This document shows positions 47,573 through 57,971 of a DNA stretch of 64,000 nucleotides, piece after piece. Position 1 is the first letter of the stretch. The number at the start of each line of letters is the position of its first letter. Under the pieces are notes generated by a model that searched no databases, was not told the DNA's origin, and saw nothing but the letters and a program-made list of their open reading frames with translations. The stretch is from Helicobacter pylori (GTDB taxonomy: Bacteria > Campylobacterota > Campylobacteria > Campylobacterales > Helicobacteraceae), in assembly GCF_900120335.1 (NCBI RefSeq), contig NZ_LT635477.1, positions 1,178,001-1,242,000 of the forward strand, given 5' to 3'. The translations under genes and the position numbers were made by a program.

Positions 47573-48118
47573 TTAAAAGGGGATTTCTTCTTCATCAATA
47601 TTGATTTCAGGCACGCTGTTTTGATACTTGGACGGCTGTGCTTGTGAATTGTCTTTAGCGTAAGCGTTTTGTGGATAACTTTGGGCTTGGCTGAAAGGAT
47701 CCTGACTAGGAGCGTTGTAATTAGCAGGATAAGCGTTGTTGAAACTCTCATGCGTCATGCTATCTTGCATGGCGTTCGCTTGGGGATTGTCTGACTTTTT
47801 ATCCATAAATTGCAACGAGTCCGCTGTGATGGTGTGGCGGGAATTTTTTTTGCCCGTTTGATCCATCCAGCTCTCATAAGTCAAACGGCCTTCTATCAAA
47901 ACGCTTGACCCCTTACTCAAATACTGGTTAGCGATTTCGGCCGTTCGCCCGAACAAACGAGCGTCTATGAAGCACACTTCTTCGCCTAGCGTGCCGTCTT
48001 GCTTTTTAAAACGCCTGCTTGTGGCTAAACCTATTGTAGCCGCAGCCGAACCGCTAGGCAAATATTTCAACTCCACATTCCTAGTCAAACGCCCTACCAT
48101 AATCACCTTATTGAACAT
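47573..48118 (-). CDS. ssb: single-stranded DNA-binding protein
   Basis: SSB, 181 residues. The N-terminal OB fold covers about residues 1-108 ([60 protein letters not shown]). A Gln/Asn/Ser-rich linker follows and the acidic tip is DEEEIPF, which recruits repair and replication partners. 9 nt downstream of rpsF. Confidence 0.96.
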   Translation of the reverse strand: MFNKVIMVGRLTRNVELKYLPSGSAAATIGLATSRRFKKQDGTLGEEVCFIDARLFGRTAEIANQYLSKGSSVLIEGRLTYESWMDQTGKKNSRHTITADSLQFMDKKSDNPQANAMQDSMTHESFNNAYPANYNAPSQDPFSQAQSYPQNAYAKDNSQAQPSKYQNSVPEINIDEEEIPF

Positions 48119-48127
48119 GATAAGCCC

Positions 48128-48556
48128 TTATTCGCTATGAGATTCTGCGCTTTTTGCTTCCTCTGCGTGGTGAGAATGCGCGTGTTCGGTTTTTTCGTGT
48201 TTTTCTTTAGCGTGTGATGGCTTTTTATTAGCCCTATCCACTAACGCATGCCACGCTTCTACTTCCTTCTTACTTTCGTATTTGATCACAATGAAACGCA
48301 ACACATCTTCATTGATGCGATACAATCGTTCAAGTTCTAAAATCATGGACGGATCTGCTTTGAAATACGCCACATAATAATAGCCTCTTTTGTGTTTTTT
48401 GATTTCATAGGCTAAATTACGCATGCCCATATCTAGGCTCGTTTCAATCACGCCATGGTGCTTAGTGATCACTTCTCTATAAAACTCAATTTTGGATTTA
48501 ATCTCTTCTTCTACTAAAGTAGGTTTGAGAATAAACATCGTTTCATAATGCCTCAT
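48128..48556 (-). CDS. rpsF: 30S ribosomal protein S6
   Basis: S6, 142 residues from the ATG at 48556 ([14 protein letters not shown]), which follows CAAGGAGAATGG. The core contains [20 protein letters not shown] and [19 protein letters not shown]. The C-terminal tail is long and rich in His, Glu and Lys ([20 protein letters not shown]), longer than in E. coli, and may bind metal. An in-frame upstream extension to 48604 is unlikely. Confidence 0.95.
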   Translation of the reverse strand: MRHYETMFILKPTLVEEEIKSKIEFYREVITKHHGVIETSLDMGMRNLAYEIKKHKRGYYYVAYFKADPSMILELERLYRINEDVLRFIVIKYESKKEVEAWHALVDRANKKPSHAKEKHEKTEHAHSHHAEEAKSAESHSE

Positions 48557-48599
48557 CCATTCTCCTTGTGGTTGTATAGCCCTTTTTTTACTAAAAAAG

Positions 48600-48634
48600 A
48601 GCAAGGTCTAAAAAACTTTCAATTATACCTTGCT
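48600..48634 (-). promoter_or_regulatory. promoter of rpsF-ssb-rpsR with overlapping inverted repeat
   Basis: TATAAT at 48622-48627 (minus) within AAGGTATAATTG, about 66 nt upstream of rpsF. AGCAAGGT (48600-48607) and ACCTTGCT (48627-48634) form a perfect 8-bp inverted repeat that brackets the -10 box and the expected start site, as an operator would. Confidence 0.5.
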
Positions 48635-48696
48635 TTCGCTTGTTTTTGGATTAAATGTTTCTCATCAAATATTGAAACTCAAAACTTTATTCTTAA

Positions 48697-48890
48697 TTTT
48701 TTAAAAAATGGGGTTTTTAACTTCAATTTTTATAACAAAACTCATTCTCTTAAGGGGATAGGGGGGTATTTTGAAATAACTCTCCCCCTTAACCCCCTTA
48801 AAATCCCCCTAACCCAAGAAGACCGCTTTTTTAGTAAAGTTATCGCTCGCTTGACGCAAGCTCTTTTATTGTTAGATTATAAAAAACACC
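48697..48890. repeat. diverged intergenic repeat, copy 2
   Basis: Second copy of the sequence at 43770-44055 (details there). It lies in the 298-bp gap between rpsF and holA. The hairpin GCTTG-ACG-CAAGC followed by TCTTTT is at 48849-48867. No gene is seen in this gap. Confidence 0.5.
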
Positions 48891-48902
48891 TTTCAACATT
48901 TT

Positions 48903-49925
48903 TCAAGGGTTAATGATTTTTTGAATTTGCGTCAAATACAAAAAGCCCAATTCCTTTTGCCCTTGCATGCTTTGAAGGTGCCATAACCTAAAAATTTCAA
49001 AAACCCTCTTATAGCCGGCTTCTTTCAAACGCAAGGCGTTTTTAGCGTAATTTTCAACAATTTCTTTAGGAGGAGCGTAGCCTAAAACCTCTTTAGCGTC
49101 CACTAAACCGGTCGTTTTAATGTGGGCGAAAAATAAAAAAAGCTGGTAAAAATACCGCTCTAACCCCCTTAAAATATCCGCATCCTTTTTGCCCTCTTTT
49201 AACAAATAATCATAAATATCAAGCACGCTTTTTTTCAAAAAAAGCCCTAAAATGAGCTTTTGCAAATCCATATCCCCCGCATTGGAGCTTAATTCTTGAA
49301 TGTCTTCTAAAGTGATGGGCACGTTTAAAACCGCTAGCTTGTCTAGATCGTTAAACGAAACGCCTAAATCTTCGTTATTGGTTTCAAAAAGAGCGTTTAA
49401 AAGATGGCTGCTGATGTCTAAATTTAAAACATTAGCCCGTTCTTGCAAGAATTTCAAACTCTCCCAAGTTTTAGGGGTAAAAAAACGTGCGCAGATCGCT
49501 TCATCTTTCAAGGGGCTTTTTTGGAAAAATTTAACGATAGCATCGCTAGTGTATTTGTATTTGGTGGTGTCGCTTTTAGAATTATAAAGCCCTATGATAA
49601 GCCTGTTATGGCTAGGCCGCTCTAAAGCTTTTAAAAAAAGATTGATATCGTTTTCCTTAAATTTCTTATGCAGCGCAAAATCCAGTTTTAAAATGACTAG
49701 ACTGCTCCCTCCAAATAAAGAATCCTGCTCTAAAAGGGTCGCAATCTGATTTTTTTCATAATCGCTTGCATAAAAAAGCGAAGTTTCTGTGTCAGGGTTA
49801 TCGCGTTTAAAAAGCGCGCTAATCGTTTGAATATAATAATGAATAAAAAAATCAAACTCCCCATACAAAAACACCGCTTTAGGGAGGCGTTGTTTTAAAT
49901 AATGGTCCAAATCTTTACGATACAT
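48903..49925 (-). CDS. holA: DNA polymerase III delta subunit
   Basis: A 340-residue delta subunit of the clamp loader, which opens the beta clamp. Features: [20 protein letters not shown] then YGEFDFF (degenerate P-loop region), SLFGGSSLVILKLDFALHKK, and a helical collar (LILGLFLKKSVLDIYDYLLK; LGFLYLTQIQKI at the end). Identity by recognition of HP1247 and the conserved DSLFGG pattern. Start overlaps rnr by 11 nt. Confidence 0.85.
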   Translation of the reverse strand: MYRKDLDHYLKQRLPKAVFLYGEFDFFIHYYIQTISALFKRDNPDTETSLFYASDYEKNQIATLLEQDSLFGGSSLVILKLDFALHKKFKENDINLFLKALERPSHNRLIIGLYNSKSDTTKYKYTSDAIVKFFQKSPLKDEAICARFFTPKTWESLKFLQERANVLNLDISSHLLNALFETNNEDLGVSFNDLDKLAVLNVPITLEDIQELSSNAGDMDLQKLILGLFLKKSVLDIYDYLLKEGKKDADILRGLERYFYQLFLFFAHIKTTGLVDAKEVLGYAPPKEIVENYAKNALRLKEAGYKRVFEIFRLWHLQSMQGQKELGFLYLTQIQKIINP

Positions 49926-51852
49926 GCTCTTTAATCCTTTCTGTGATTTCGCCTCTAACTTGCCCTAAAATCAAATCCGCATGCGTGATTTTAACGCGCA
50001 CCTTTTCTAACGGCTTAAAAACCCTGTTCGTTTTGATCAAAACTTTAAGCCCTATAAATTCTTTTAGCCCCACCACCACCCAATCTTTAACCTCCAAAAC
50101 CACGCCCAAAAACTCTTTTTCTAAACACTCTAAAGCCAAGCGGGCGAATTTGCGTTTGATAAAATCCCTTTCAATCAAAGCGGTCTTTTTTTGTAAAGCG
50201 TTCAATTCAGAGCATAATTCAGGCGTTTCTTCTAACAAATACGAGCAGCCTTTAGCTTGATGGAACAATAATTCTTTTAAAAGCCTGTGCAAGGCTAGAT
50301 CGCTGTATCGTCTAATAGGCGAAGTGAAATGCGTATAGCTAGCAAACCCCAAACCAAAATGGCTTTCTTGCATGGGGCTATAAAGGGCTAAATTTTGAGA
50401 CTTGATGATTAAGCGTGAAACTTCTCTTTCTATACTCTTTTCTTTGGCTATCTTTAAGGTATGCTCTAAAAAAGGAAAAAAACCCATGTTCTTAGGGCGC
50501 ACAATCTCATAATCAAAAAGCTTGTCGTAGAGGCGTTTTTGCTGCTCCAAACTCGGCTCTTTGTGGGTGCGGTATATCCCCCTATGGTGAAAATACTCAT
50601 CTAATAACCTCGCGCTAGACTGGTTGGCTAAGAGCATGGCTTCTTCTATAAGGGTGTGCGCACCGCTTTCTTTTTCTGTTTCAATTTTTTCTATACGCCC
50701 TTCTTCATTCAAATACAGCTTGTTTTCAAGGGAATTGAAATTAAACCCCTTTTTTAAACGCTCCTTTTTTAATTTTAAAGCCACCTCTAAAAACCCCAAA
50801 AGGCTTTGTTGCAAATCTTTATCTAAAGAGCTTTGATTAGCGATTAAAAAATGATTGATTTCTTCATAAGCGCAATTAGCCCTAACTTCAATAACGCCTT
50901 GAGATAATCGGGCGTTTTTCAAATCGTCTAAAGGGATTTCATACACTAAAGCCAGGCGTTTTTCAAACGCTTTTAATGAGCATGCCCCTTGAGACAAACT
51001 CAAAGGCAGCATGGGATAGACGCTGTTAGGGAAATACACGCTAAAGCCCCTAATCCTAGCTTCTTTATCCAAACTGGAATGTTTCGGCACAAATTCGCTC
51101 ACGTCAGCGACCGCCACAAACAAAACCCTTTTTTCTTGATCATAAAAAATCGCATCGTCAAAATCTTTAGCGTCTTTGGGGTCAATGGTGATAAAAGGGA
51201 TATGAGAGTAATTGATCCTATCTTTAAAATCGCTCGCTTTGAGTTGCGCGTAATATTGCGCTAAATTTAAGCAATCTTTTGAAAAATCCTTAATCCTGTC
51301 AAAAAGGCTCAAAGAAAGGTTTTCATCTATTAAAGGGTCTTCTAAAGCCCCTAAAATTTCGCTGATTTCACGCTTTTTAAGATCGATCTTCACCACGCAA
51401 TGCTTGGGCAATTCCAATAAGGATCTTTGGCTGTGCTTTAAAGAAACAGGTTTTTTAAAAGGCTCTTTAAAAGGGATAGCCACAATCTGGTTTTTTTCTT
51501 TAGCCAAGTAGGCTATCATCGTGTCTTGTGTATCAAAAAGAGCGGCTTTAAAAAAGGCTATGGGGCGTTTTTTAGAACATTCTATTTGGCATAAAATCAA
51601 AGCGTCTGTTTTAAAAGATGGGGGTAAGTTTTTGATTAAAGGGTCTTTAGGGTAATTTTTCGCTAAAGAAACGAAAAACGCCTTATTTTTTACCCTTTCA
51701 ATTTTGCCTATATCAAAGCCTTCTTTTAAAAGATAGCGATCCTTGTTTGATCGAAGCGCTTCTTTTAAAACGCCCTTTTCTATTAGGGGGGCGAATCGCT
51801 TAGGGATCTTTTTAACCCCAAAAAACAGGCTTCTTAAAAACCCTTGCATCAA
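49915..51852 (-). CDS. rnr: ribonuclease R (VacB family)
   Basis: A 645-residue RNB-family 3'-5' exoribonuclease. The RNB domain starts near residue 215 with [20 protein letters not shown], where the Asp residues are catalytic, followed by [31 protein letters not shown] and [21 protein letters not shown] short S1 domain ends the protein. It is shorter than E. coli RNase R (813) because the N-terminal cold-shock region is reduced. Start overlaps aroE (ATGA). Confidence 0.93.
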   Translation of the reverse strand: MMQGFLRSLFFGVKKIPKRFAPLIEKGVLKEALRSNKDRYLLKEGFDIGKIERVKNKAFFVSLAKNYPKDPLIKNLPPSFKTDALILCQIECSKKRPIAFFKAALFDTQDTMIAYLAKEKNQIVAIPFKEPFKKPVSLKHSQRSLLELPKHCVVKIDLKKREISEILGALEDPLIDENLSLSLFDRIKDFSKDCLNLAQYYAQLKASDFKDRINYSHIPFITIDPKDAKDFDDAIFYDQEKRVLFVAVADVSEFVPKHSSLDKEARIRGFSVYFPNSVYPMLPLSLSQGACSLKAFEKRLALVYEIPLDDLKNARLSQGVIEVRANCAYEEINHFLIANQSSLDKDLQQSLLGFLEVALKLKKERLKKGFNFNSLENKLYLNEEGRIEKIETEKESGAHTLIEEAMLLANQSSARLLDEYFHHRGIYRTHKEPSLEQQKRLYDKLFDYEIVRPKNMGFFPFLEHTLKIAKEKSIEREVSRLIIKSQNLALYSPMQESHFGLGFASYTHFTSPIRRYSDLALHRLLKELLFHQAKGCSYLLEETPELCSELNALQKKTALIERDFIKRKFARLALECLEKEFLGVVLEVKDWVVVGLKEFIGLKVLIKTNRVFKPLEKVRVKITHADLILGQVRGEITERIKEHVS

Positions 51853-52640
51853 AAAACACTTCGCATGACTTCAAACGCCTTTGAATAAGGGATTTGAGAA
51901 GCGCTGAATTTTTCAAAACTTAAAGCAGCTTGATAGATGAGCATGTCTTTCCCGTCTTGAAAGGGGATTTCTAACTCTTTGGCTAGAGATAAAAAGGGCG
52001 TTAAAAACCCATACGCCAAATCATAAGCGAGCTTGCCCTCTTTAAAATACCCTTTCAAAACCTCTTTATTCAAAGGCAATTCGTGATTCAAACTCGCTGA
52101 AGTGGCGTTAATAATCAAATCAAAAGCGCTTTTAGGAGGTTCCATAAAACAATCACAGCCCAAGCGTTGGAAAAAATCCAAACCCCTAGAAGAGCGGTTT
52201 AACACGCTCACTTGTAAGCCTTGTTTTTTCAATTCGCACGCTAGGGCTTTAGCGCTCCCCCCAGCTCCTAAAATCAAAGCGTTTTGATAGTTTTTTTGCT
52301 TTAAAGAAAGATAAAACCCTAAAGCGTCGGTATTGTAACCCACAAGCTCATCATTTTCTACAACAAGCGTATTGACTGAAGTGCATTCAAGCGCGATACC
52401 TTTGATTTTATCGCAAACTTGAAACGCCCTTTCTTTAAAGGGTAGGGTTACATTAGCCCCACTCAATCCCAAATACAAAAACTCGTTTTTGATACGGCTT
52501 TCTAAAGGGAGTAATATGGGGTGGTAATGCCCTAAAAACCCTAATTCTTTTTGAAAAGTTAAAAAACAAGCGTTATGGATTAAGGGCGATTTGGAATGCT
52601 TAATGGGGTTTCCAAAAACCCCAAAAGATTTTAATTTCAT
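51849..52640 (-). CDS. aroE: shikimate dehydrogenase
   Basis: AroE, 263 residues, reduces 3-dehydroshikimate with NADPH. The substrate domain has [20 protein letters not shown] (SKSP motif with catalytic Lys in [11 protein letters not shown]). The NADP domain has [20 protein letters not shown] and NRSSRG, the latter a basic NADP-binding loop. [16 protein letters not shown] closes the active site. Followed by rnr with a 4-nt overlap. Confidence 0.95.
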   Translation of the reverse strand: MKLKSFGVFGNPIKHSKSPLIHNACFLTFQKELGFLGHYHPILLPLESRIKNEFLYLGLSGANVTLPFKERAFQVCDKIKGIALECTSVNTLVVENDELVGYNTDALGFYLSLKQKNYQNALILGAGGSAKALACELKKQGLQVSVLNRSSRGLDFFQRLGCDCFMEPPKSAFDLIINATSASLNHELPLNKEVLKGYFKEGKLAYDLAYGFLTPFLSLAKELEIPFQDGKDMLIYQAALSFEKFSASQIPYSKAFEVMRSVF

Positions 52641-52647
52641 TATTCTT

Positions 52648-53235
52648 TCATTCAGCCTTTTTTAAAAGTTTTAAAAACACATAGCCCTTTGTTTCGTGAG
52701 AAAATTCAATTTCAGCCCAATCGTTTTGGATTTCTAAAACCTTCACGCTTTTATTTTTTAAAAGCGAGCCAATGATTTTACCTTTTGTGCTAGGAAAAGC
52801 ACGCACATTCACGCCACTGACTGCGACTTTATACTCTAAAGGTTTTTTTCCCATTGTGGGGGTTATGGAGGTTTTTTGGTTGTTTTGAACGGGTGAGACG
52901 CTGTCTTGTTTAGAGTCGTTTTCTTTTTCTTGCTCTTGTTTAGTTTCTTGTTTGGTTTCTTTTTCTTGCGCAGTCGTTTCTAAAGGTGGTGCTGTGTCTT
53001 TGGTGGGGTTTTGTTCTGTAGCGGTTGTGGTTGCGTTGGCTTCTTCTTTAGGCGAAAGCGCGCTGTTTTGACGCTCTGTCTCGGTTTTTTCTACATTTTG
53101 GTTTATTGGAGCACTGTCTTTTTTCACGTAAAAACCAAGCACAGCATGCACTAAAGCATACAACAACATGAACGCTAAAACCACTAATGATGGCCACATA
53201 AAAAGTTTTAAAGAAGATTTCATCTCAGTTTTCAT
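52648..53235 (-). CDS. membrane-anchored protein with C-terminal SH3 domain
   Basis: A 195-residue protein from the ATG at 53235. One N-terminal membrane helix ([20 protein letters not shown]) is followed by a long Lys/Glu/Gln/Thr-rich linker (residues about 40-130, with [15 protein letters not shown] and [13 protein letters not shown]). The bacterial SH3 domain at the C-terminus ([20 protein letters not shown], then [15 protein letters not shown]) suggests cell-wall or ligand binding in the periplasm. No enzymatic domain. It starts 8 nt after the oppB stop codon; the family is otherwise uncharacterised. Confidence 0.75.
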   Translation of the reverse strand: MKTEMKSSLKLFMWPSLVVLAFMLLYALVHAVLGFYVKKDSAPINQNVEKTETERQNSALSPKEEANATTTATEQNPTKDTAPPLETTAQEKETKQETKQEQEKENDSKQDSVSPVQNNQKTSITPTMGKKPLEYKVAVSGVNVRAFPSTKGKIIGSLLKNKSVKVLEIQNDWAEIEFSHETKGYVFLKLLKKAE

Positions 53236-53243
53236 TCCTACCC

Positions 53244-54290
53244 TCAACGCTTTTCAAAATCAATCCTAGGATCAATCGCCACGCAGAGCAAATCGCTTAT
53301 CAAACTCGCCACCAAACCTAAAAGCGTGAAAATATAAAGCGAACCAAACACAACAGGATAATCCCTACTCACAATGCTTTCATACCCTAAAAGCCCTAAC
53401 CCGTCTAAACTGAAAACAATCTCTATCAACAAACTTGAGCTAAAAAACATGCCCAAAAAAGCCTGCGGGAAACCCGCTACCACCAATAAAATCGCATTAC
53501 GAAACACATGCGCATAAAAAATACGCCCCACTGAACAGCCCTTAGCCTTAGCGCTCAGTACATAAAGTTTGCCCATTTCATCTAAAAAAGAGTTTTTCAC
53601 TAAAAGCGTGAGGCTTGCAAAACCCCCTAAAGAAATGCAAAGAACGGGCAAAGTGATATGCCATAAATAATCCTTGATTTTACCTAACGCGCTCAAACTT
53701 TCAAAATTATCGCTCACTAGCCCTTTTAAAGGGAACCAATGCCAATAATTCCCTCCGGCAAAAAACACGATCAACACCACCGCAAACAAAAAGGCCGGGA
53801 TAGCGTTAGCGACAATGATCACCACGCTGCTTAACACGTCTAAAGGCTCGTTATTGCGTTTGGCCTTGAAAATCCCTAAAGGGATAGAGATAAGATAAAT
53901 CAAAAGCGTGCTAAAAAGCCCTAACGAAATGGATACCGGTAATTTTTCCTTAATCAAATCTATCACCTTAATCTGGCGGTAAAAACTCTCCCCAAAATCA
54001 AATTGCAGATATTTTTTGAGCATGAGGAGGTAGCGCTCCCCTATAGGCTTGTCAAAACCATAGAGTTTTTTTAAATTCTCTAACAAATCGCTCTCCAACC
54101 CTTGAGACGCCCTATACGAACGCTCTTTAACAACGCCTTGAATCTCTTTGGACTGCGTGTTATTGATTTTAGCCATCATCTGCTCAATAGGCCCTCCTGG
54201 GGCGGATTGGATCAGAAAAAAATTAATCGTCATGATGGCCAATAAAGTAGGGATAATTAAAAGCAAGCGTTTAAGAATGTAAGCGATCAT
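53244..54290 (-). CDS. oppB: oligopeptide ABC transporter permease OppB
   Basis: A 348-residue inner-membrane permease with six helices. It starts MIAYILKRLLLIIPTLLAIM, typical for DppB/OppB. The BPD_transp_1 domain includes the EAA-type loop (SAKAKGCSVGRIFYAHVFRN). The ATG at 54290 overlaps the oppA stop (ATGA). The partner permease and ATPase genes are not next to it, in line with the split opp genes of H. pylori (HP0250-HP0251 elsewhere). Confidence 0.88.
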   Translation of the reverse strand: MIAYILKRLLLIIPTLLAIMTINFFLIQSAPGGPIEQMMAKINNTQSKEIQGVVKERSYRASQGLESDLLENLKKLYGFDKPIGERYLLMLKKYLQFDFGESFYRQIKVIDLIKEKLPVSISLGLFSTLLIYLISIPLGIFKAKRNNEPLDVLSSVVIIVANAIPAFLFAVVLIVFFAGGNYWHWFPLKGLVSDNFESLSALGKIKDYLWHITLPVLCISLGGFASLTLLVKNSFLDEMGKLYVLSAKAKGCSVGRIFYAHVFRNAILLVVAGFPQAFLGMFFSSSLLIEIVFSLDGLGLLGYESIVSRDYPVVFGSLYIFTLLGLVASLISDLLCVAIDPRIDFEKR

Positions 54291-56074
54291 TGAAGACCCC
54301 TTTCTTTTTTTATCCACCATAAATACGGCGAAAATCCATAGCTAGGGCTGATTTCAGGCATGCCAATGTAATTATACGCTGCGATCCTGTAATTAGGCAA
54401 ATAAAAATGCGGTATCACATAAAACCCCCACAACAACACCCTATCCATCGCTTGAATGGCGGCCAATTGCTCCTTATAATCTTTAGCGTTAATGATTTTT
54501 TCAATCAAATCATCTACCGCTTTACTAGAGATTCCCGCATAATTCCTTGTGCCTTTTTCTTTCGCGCTCAAAGAGCCAAAATAAAAGCGTTGCTCATTAC
54601 CCGGGAAAGACGATTGGCCAATCACCCCTACGATCATGTCAAAATCATAGCTTTTGATCCGATTGACATACTGGCTTAAATCCACTCTTTGGATTTTCAT
54701 TTCAATCCCTAACACCCTTAAGTTTTTAGCAAAAGCTAGGGCCAGTCTTTCAAATGCCGGGCTGTTTAAAAGCAAAGTGAAACTGAAAGGCTTGTTATTC
54801 TTATCCACCAAACGCATGTTTTTGTAAGAAAAGCCCGCGCTCTCTAAAAGCTTTTGGGCGTATTTTAAATTTTCCCTCAAATTATAGCCTAAAACATCAG
54901 GCCCATCGGTTCTAGGCACGATATAAGGCTCTTTAAAAACCCTTTCATCCAAACTCTTTTCATAAGGGGCTAGCAGGGCTTTTTCTTCAGGGCTTGGGAG
55001 GGGAGGGGACGCGTAGATAGAGTTACTGAAAAAACTGGTGGTGCGCTTGTATTGCGAAAAAAACAAATTTTTATTCGCCCATTCAAAATCAAACGCATAA
55101 AATAAGGCTTCACGCACCCTTTTATCCTTGAAAATTTCTCGGCGCGTGTTGAAGAAAAACCCTTGCATGCCGCTTGGCATTTTGTGGGCTATGAGGTATT
55201 TAGTGATTTTTTTATTATCCATAGCTTTCCCCACATAGCCCCTAGCCCAAACCTTAGCCGTGCTTTCAAGGCGCCAATCATACGCCCCGCTTAAAAAAGC
55301 CTGTAAGGCAACGGTTTCATCTTTGTAATACTCAAATTTGACTTGATCAAAATTGAATTGCCCCTTTCTGCTAGGCAAATTTTTCGCCCAATAGTTAGGG
55401 TTTCTTTGGTAGGTGATTTTCTTGCCCACATCAAAAGAAGCGATCACATAAGGGCCGCTAGAAACAGGAATGAGTAAAGGGTTTTTTTCAAAATAATCCT
55501 TTTGAAACGCTTTTTTGGAAAAGATTTGCAACTGCCCTAAAATAAGGGGCAACTCTTTATTTTCAGTGGTTTTGAAAATGAATTTAACATGGTGTTTGTC
55601 TAAGATAACCGCCTTTTTAACATCTTGGTAATACTGCCTATAAAGGGGCGATCCTAATTTCATGATCGTATCAAAACTAAACTTCACGTCGCTCGCTAAA
55701 ATGGGAGCGTTATTGCTGAATCTCGCTCTTTTATCTATCGTAAAAATCACATAGCTGTTATCCTTAGCCACTTCTGCGTCTTTAGCGATTAAGGGGTATT
55801 CCGCAAAAGGTTCGTCTAAACTTTGCACCATTAAAGTGTCATAAATGAGATCCAAACCTTCAGCTTTAGTGCCTTTAAGCGCGAAAGGGTTAAGGCTATC
55901 AAAAGTCCCTATGGCGTCATTCCTTAAAACACCGCCTTTTCTAGCGTTAGGGTTAGCGTATTCAAAATGCGTGAAATTGTCTTTATATTTAGGCTCTTCG
56001 CCCAAGTATAAATAAGGCGTAGCTTTAAGGAAACAAAACACCCCTAACCATAAACCTAAAATTTTAAAGACCAC
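54287..56074 (-). CDS. oppA: oligopeptide-binding protein OppA
   Basis: A 595-residue SBP_bac_5 family periplasmic binding protein, starting with GTG directly after the trpS stop codon. Signal peptide MVFKILGLWLGVFCFLKA. Binding-domain motifs: GTFDSLNPFALKGTKAEGL, FTIDKRARFSNNAPILASDV (the family SDGxPxTAxDV region), and KIQRVDLSQYVNRIKSYDFD. It is longer than E. coli OppA (543) and resembles the YejA subfamily, whose ligands can be microcin-like or muropeptides. Confidence 0.88.
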   Translation of the reverse strand: MVFKILGLWLGVFCFLKATPYLYLGEEPKYKDNFTHFEYANPNARKGGVLRNDAIGTFDSLNPFALKGTKAEGLDLIYDTLMVQSLDEPFAEYPLIAKDAEVAKDNSYVIFTIDKRARFSNNAPILASDVKFSFDTIMKLGSPLYRQYYQDVKKAVILDKHHVKFIFKTTENKELPLILGQLQIFSKKAFQKDYFEKNPLLIPVSSGPYVIASFDVGKKITYQRNPNYWAKNLPSRKGQFNFDQVKFEYYKDETVALQAFLSGAYDWRLESTAKVWARGYVGKAMDNKKITKYLIAHKMPSGMQGFFFNTRREIFKDKRVREALFYAFDFEWANKNLFFSQYKRTTSFFSNSIYASPPLPSPEEKALLAPYEKSLDERVFKEPYIVPRTDGPDVLGYNLRENLKYAQKLLESAGFSYKNMRLVDKNNKPFSFTLLLNSPAFERLALAFAKNLRVLGIEMKIQRVDLSQYVNRIKSYDFDMIVGVIGQSSFPGNEQRFYFGSLSAKEKGTRNYAGISSKAVDDLIEKIINAKDYKEQLAAIQAMDRVLLWGFYVIPHFYLPNYRIAAYNYIGMPEISPSYGFSPYLWWIKKERGLQ

Positions 56075-57055
56075 TCAAATTAACCCCATCAATTCTTTAG
56101 CCTTTTGGTAAGTCGCTCTCGCTAAAGGCCTGGCTTTTTCTACGCCGCAATTTAAAACGGCTTTCACCTCATCATCGCTGATTTCTCTGTATCTTTCTTG
56201 GATAGGCTTTAAAGATTGGATCACTACTTCAGCTAATTCCTTTTTAAAATCCCCATAGCCCTTATTTTTGAAACGCTCCTCTATCTTTTCTGGGCTTTCA
56301 TCGCTTAAAAGCATGTAGATATTCAAAAGGTTAAAAACGCCCTCTCTTTTTTCATCAAATTCAATAACGCCCATAGAATCCGTGGCCGCTTTTTTGATTT
56401 TTTTCACAATAACATCTGGCTCGTCTAAAAGGAAAATCGCATGGTTAGCCCCTTTATGCGATTTACTCATCTTCACTTTTGGATCGTCTAGCCCCATAAC
56501 CCTTGCCCCCACTTTAGCGATCAAAGGCTCTGGCACTTTAAAGCAGTTCCCAAAATCCCTGTTAAATTTTTCTGCAACGTTTCTCGTGAGCTCTAAATGC
56601 TGTTTTTGATCTTCGCCCACTGGCACTAAATCGCTTTGGTATAATAAAATGTCTGACGCCATTAAAATAGGGTAATTGAAAAGCCCCACATTCACGCTTT
56701 TAGGGTTTTTTAAAGACTTGTCTTTGAATTGCGTCATTCGTTGCATTTCCCCCATAGAAACCTGGCAATCTAGTAGCCACGCTAAAGCCGGGTGCTCATC
56801 CACTTCACTTTGAATGAATAACCCCGATTGATTAGGATCAATCCCGCAAGCTAAAAGCAGTTTAACCAGCTCATAGGTTTGGGATTTTAAAAATATAGGC
56901 TCTATGGGGAGGGTGATCGCATGCGAATTGACGATACAAAAAAGGTTTTCATACTCATCTTGCAATTCTACCCAATGCTTGATCGCTCCTAGATAGTTGC
57001 CCAAATGGATTTGCCCGGTCGGTTGGATGCCTGAAAAGACTCGTTTTTTGTGCAT
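56075..57055 (-). CDS. trpS: tryptophanyl-tRNA synthetase
   Basis: TrpRS, 326 residues, class I. Motif [18 protein letters not shown] near residues 8-25 contains the HIGH-type signature, and [17 protein letters not shown] near 193-209 has [17 protein letters not shown] recognises tryptophan. First gene of the long trpS-oppA-oppB-SH3-aroE-rnr-holA run; 71 bp upstream holds its promoter region. Confidence 0.96.
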   Translation of the reverse strand: MHKKRVFSGIQPTGQIHLGNYLGAIKHWVELQDEYENLFCIVNSHAITLPIEPIFLKSQTYELVKLLLACGIDPNQSGLFIQSEVDEHPALAWLLDCQVSMGEMQRMTQFKDKSLKNPKSVNVGLFNYPILMASDILLYQSDLVPVGEDQKQHLELTRNVAEKFNRDFGNCFKVPEPLIAKVGARVMGLDDPKVKMSKSHKGANHAIFLLDEPDVIVKKIKKAATDSMGVIEFDEKREGVFNLLNIYMLLSDESPEKIEERFKNKGYGDFKKELAEVVIQSLKPIQERYREISDDEVKAVLNCGVEKARPLARATYQKAKELMGLI

Positions 57056-57126
57056 GTTGTTTCTCGTTGGTTTTAGTTAGTGTTATTGTAACCACCTAAT
57101 TTTAATATTTTAATTTATCTTGGTTT

Positions 57127-57855
57127 TTAAGAGCGCCTGATCCCAGAAAAGAGTAACACTTCATAGCTCAATTTTTCAAACGCCATGTTTTGGAAAAAAT
57201 GTTTTTTTTGCTTGAAACTCAGCGTTGAACCCCCCAAAAGACCGCATTTTTTAAGGTAATTCAAGCAATCTTGTTTGCAGTTGAAATAAAGGGCGAAGCG
57301 CTTGTTTTCTAATTCTATTTGAAAATGTTTAAAGGCGTTTTTAATCAAGGATTTGAGCGTTTTGAGATCCCTTAAAGGCGAAGGCGTGCCTAAAAACTCA
57401 TGCACTTCATGCAAACTAAAATCCGTATGGATAGCTAAAGCGGCCTCCTTACTAAAAAGAGCGATTTTTTCTAAAACGCTTTTTAAATCCCTAGCCCATT
57501 GTAAAGATGAAGAAGACACAACCAGATCGTAATCGCAAAAAACATGTTCTTCAAAATTTGCATGCTCTAAAGAGATTTTTTGAATGTTAAGAGAATGCGT
57601 GGGGTGCAATTTGAGCATGTTCATGGAATTATCCAAAGCGATAAAATTTTCAATCAAAATATTTTGTTGCTCTAAAGCGTTAAAAACAGCCCCACTCCCT
57701 GATCCGAGATCCAAAACTTTAGCGTAATGTTTTTGTTTTAAAAATTGGACAAGATAAATAGCGATTTGCTGCTGGATATGGGCAAAGAGATGGTAAGTTT
57801 TGGCATGCTTATTGAATGCATGCTGATTAAATGAATAAAAAGAGTCCAACACCAC
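57127..57855 (-). CDS. bioC: malonyl-ACP O-methyltransferase-like protein BioC
   Basis: A 242-residue SAM-dependent methyltransferase beginning with GTG after TTAAGGCG. Motif I is KVLDLGSGSGAVFNALEQQN near residues 45-64; post-I IALDNSMNMLKL; motif II DLVVSSSSLQWARDLKSVLE. The DSFYSFNQHAFNKHAKTYHL opening and LQW segment are typical for BioC, which starts biotin synthesis by masking malonyl-ACP. No other bio gene is in the window. Confidence 0.8.
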   Translation of the reverse strand: MVLDSFYSFNQHAFNKHAKTYHLFAHIQQQIAIYLVQFLKQKHYAKVLDLGSGSGAVFNALEQQNILIENFIALDNSMNMLKLHPTHSLNIQKISLEHANFEEHVFCDYDLVVSSSSLQWARDLKSVLEKIALFSKEAALAIHTDFSLHEVHEFLGTPSPLRDLKTLKSLIKNAFKHFQIELENKRFALYFNCKQDCLNYLKKCGLLGGSTLSFKQKKHFFQNMAFEKLSYEVLLFSGIRRS

Positions 57856-57971
57856 CGCCTTAACGCACTACCTTGAAAATTAAAACTAAATTTTAGTGTA
57901 TTCTTAGCAAATTTTAGATAAGATTAAGCCTAATTTTTTCTAAATTTTAGGGATTTAAGGAATCAGTGTTT

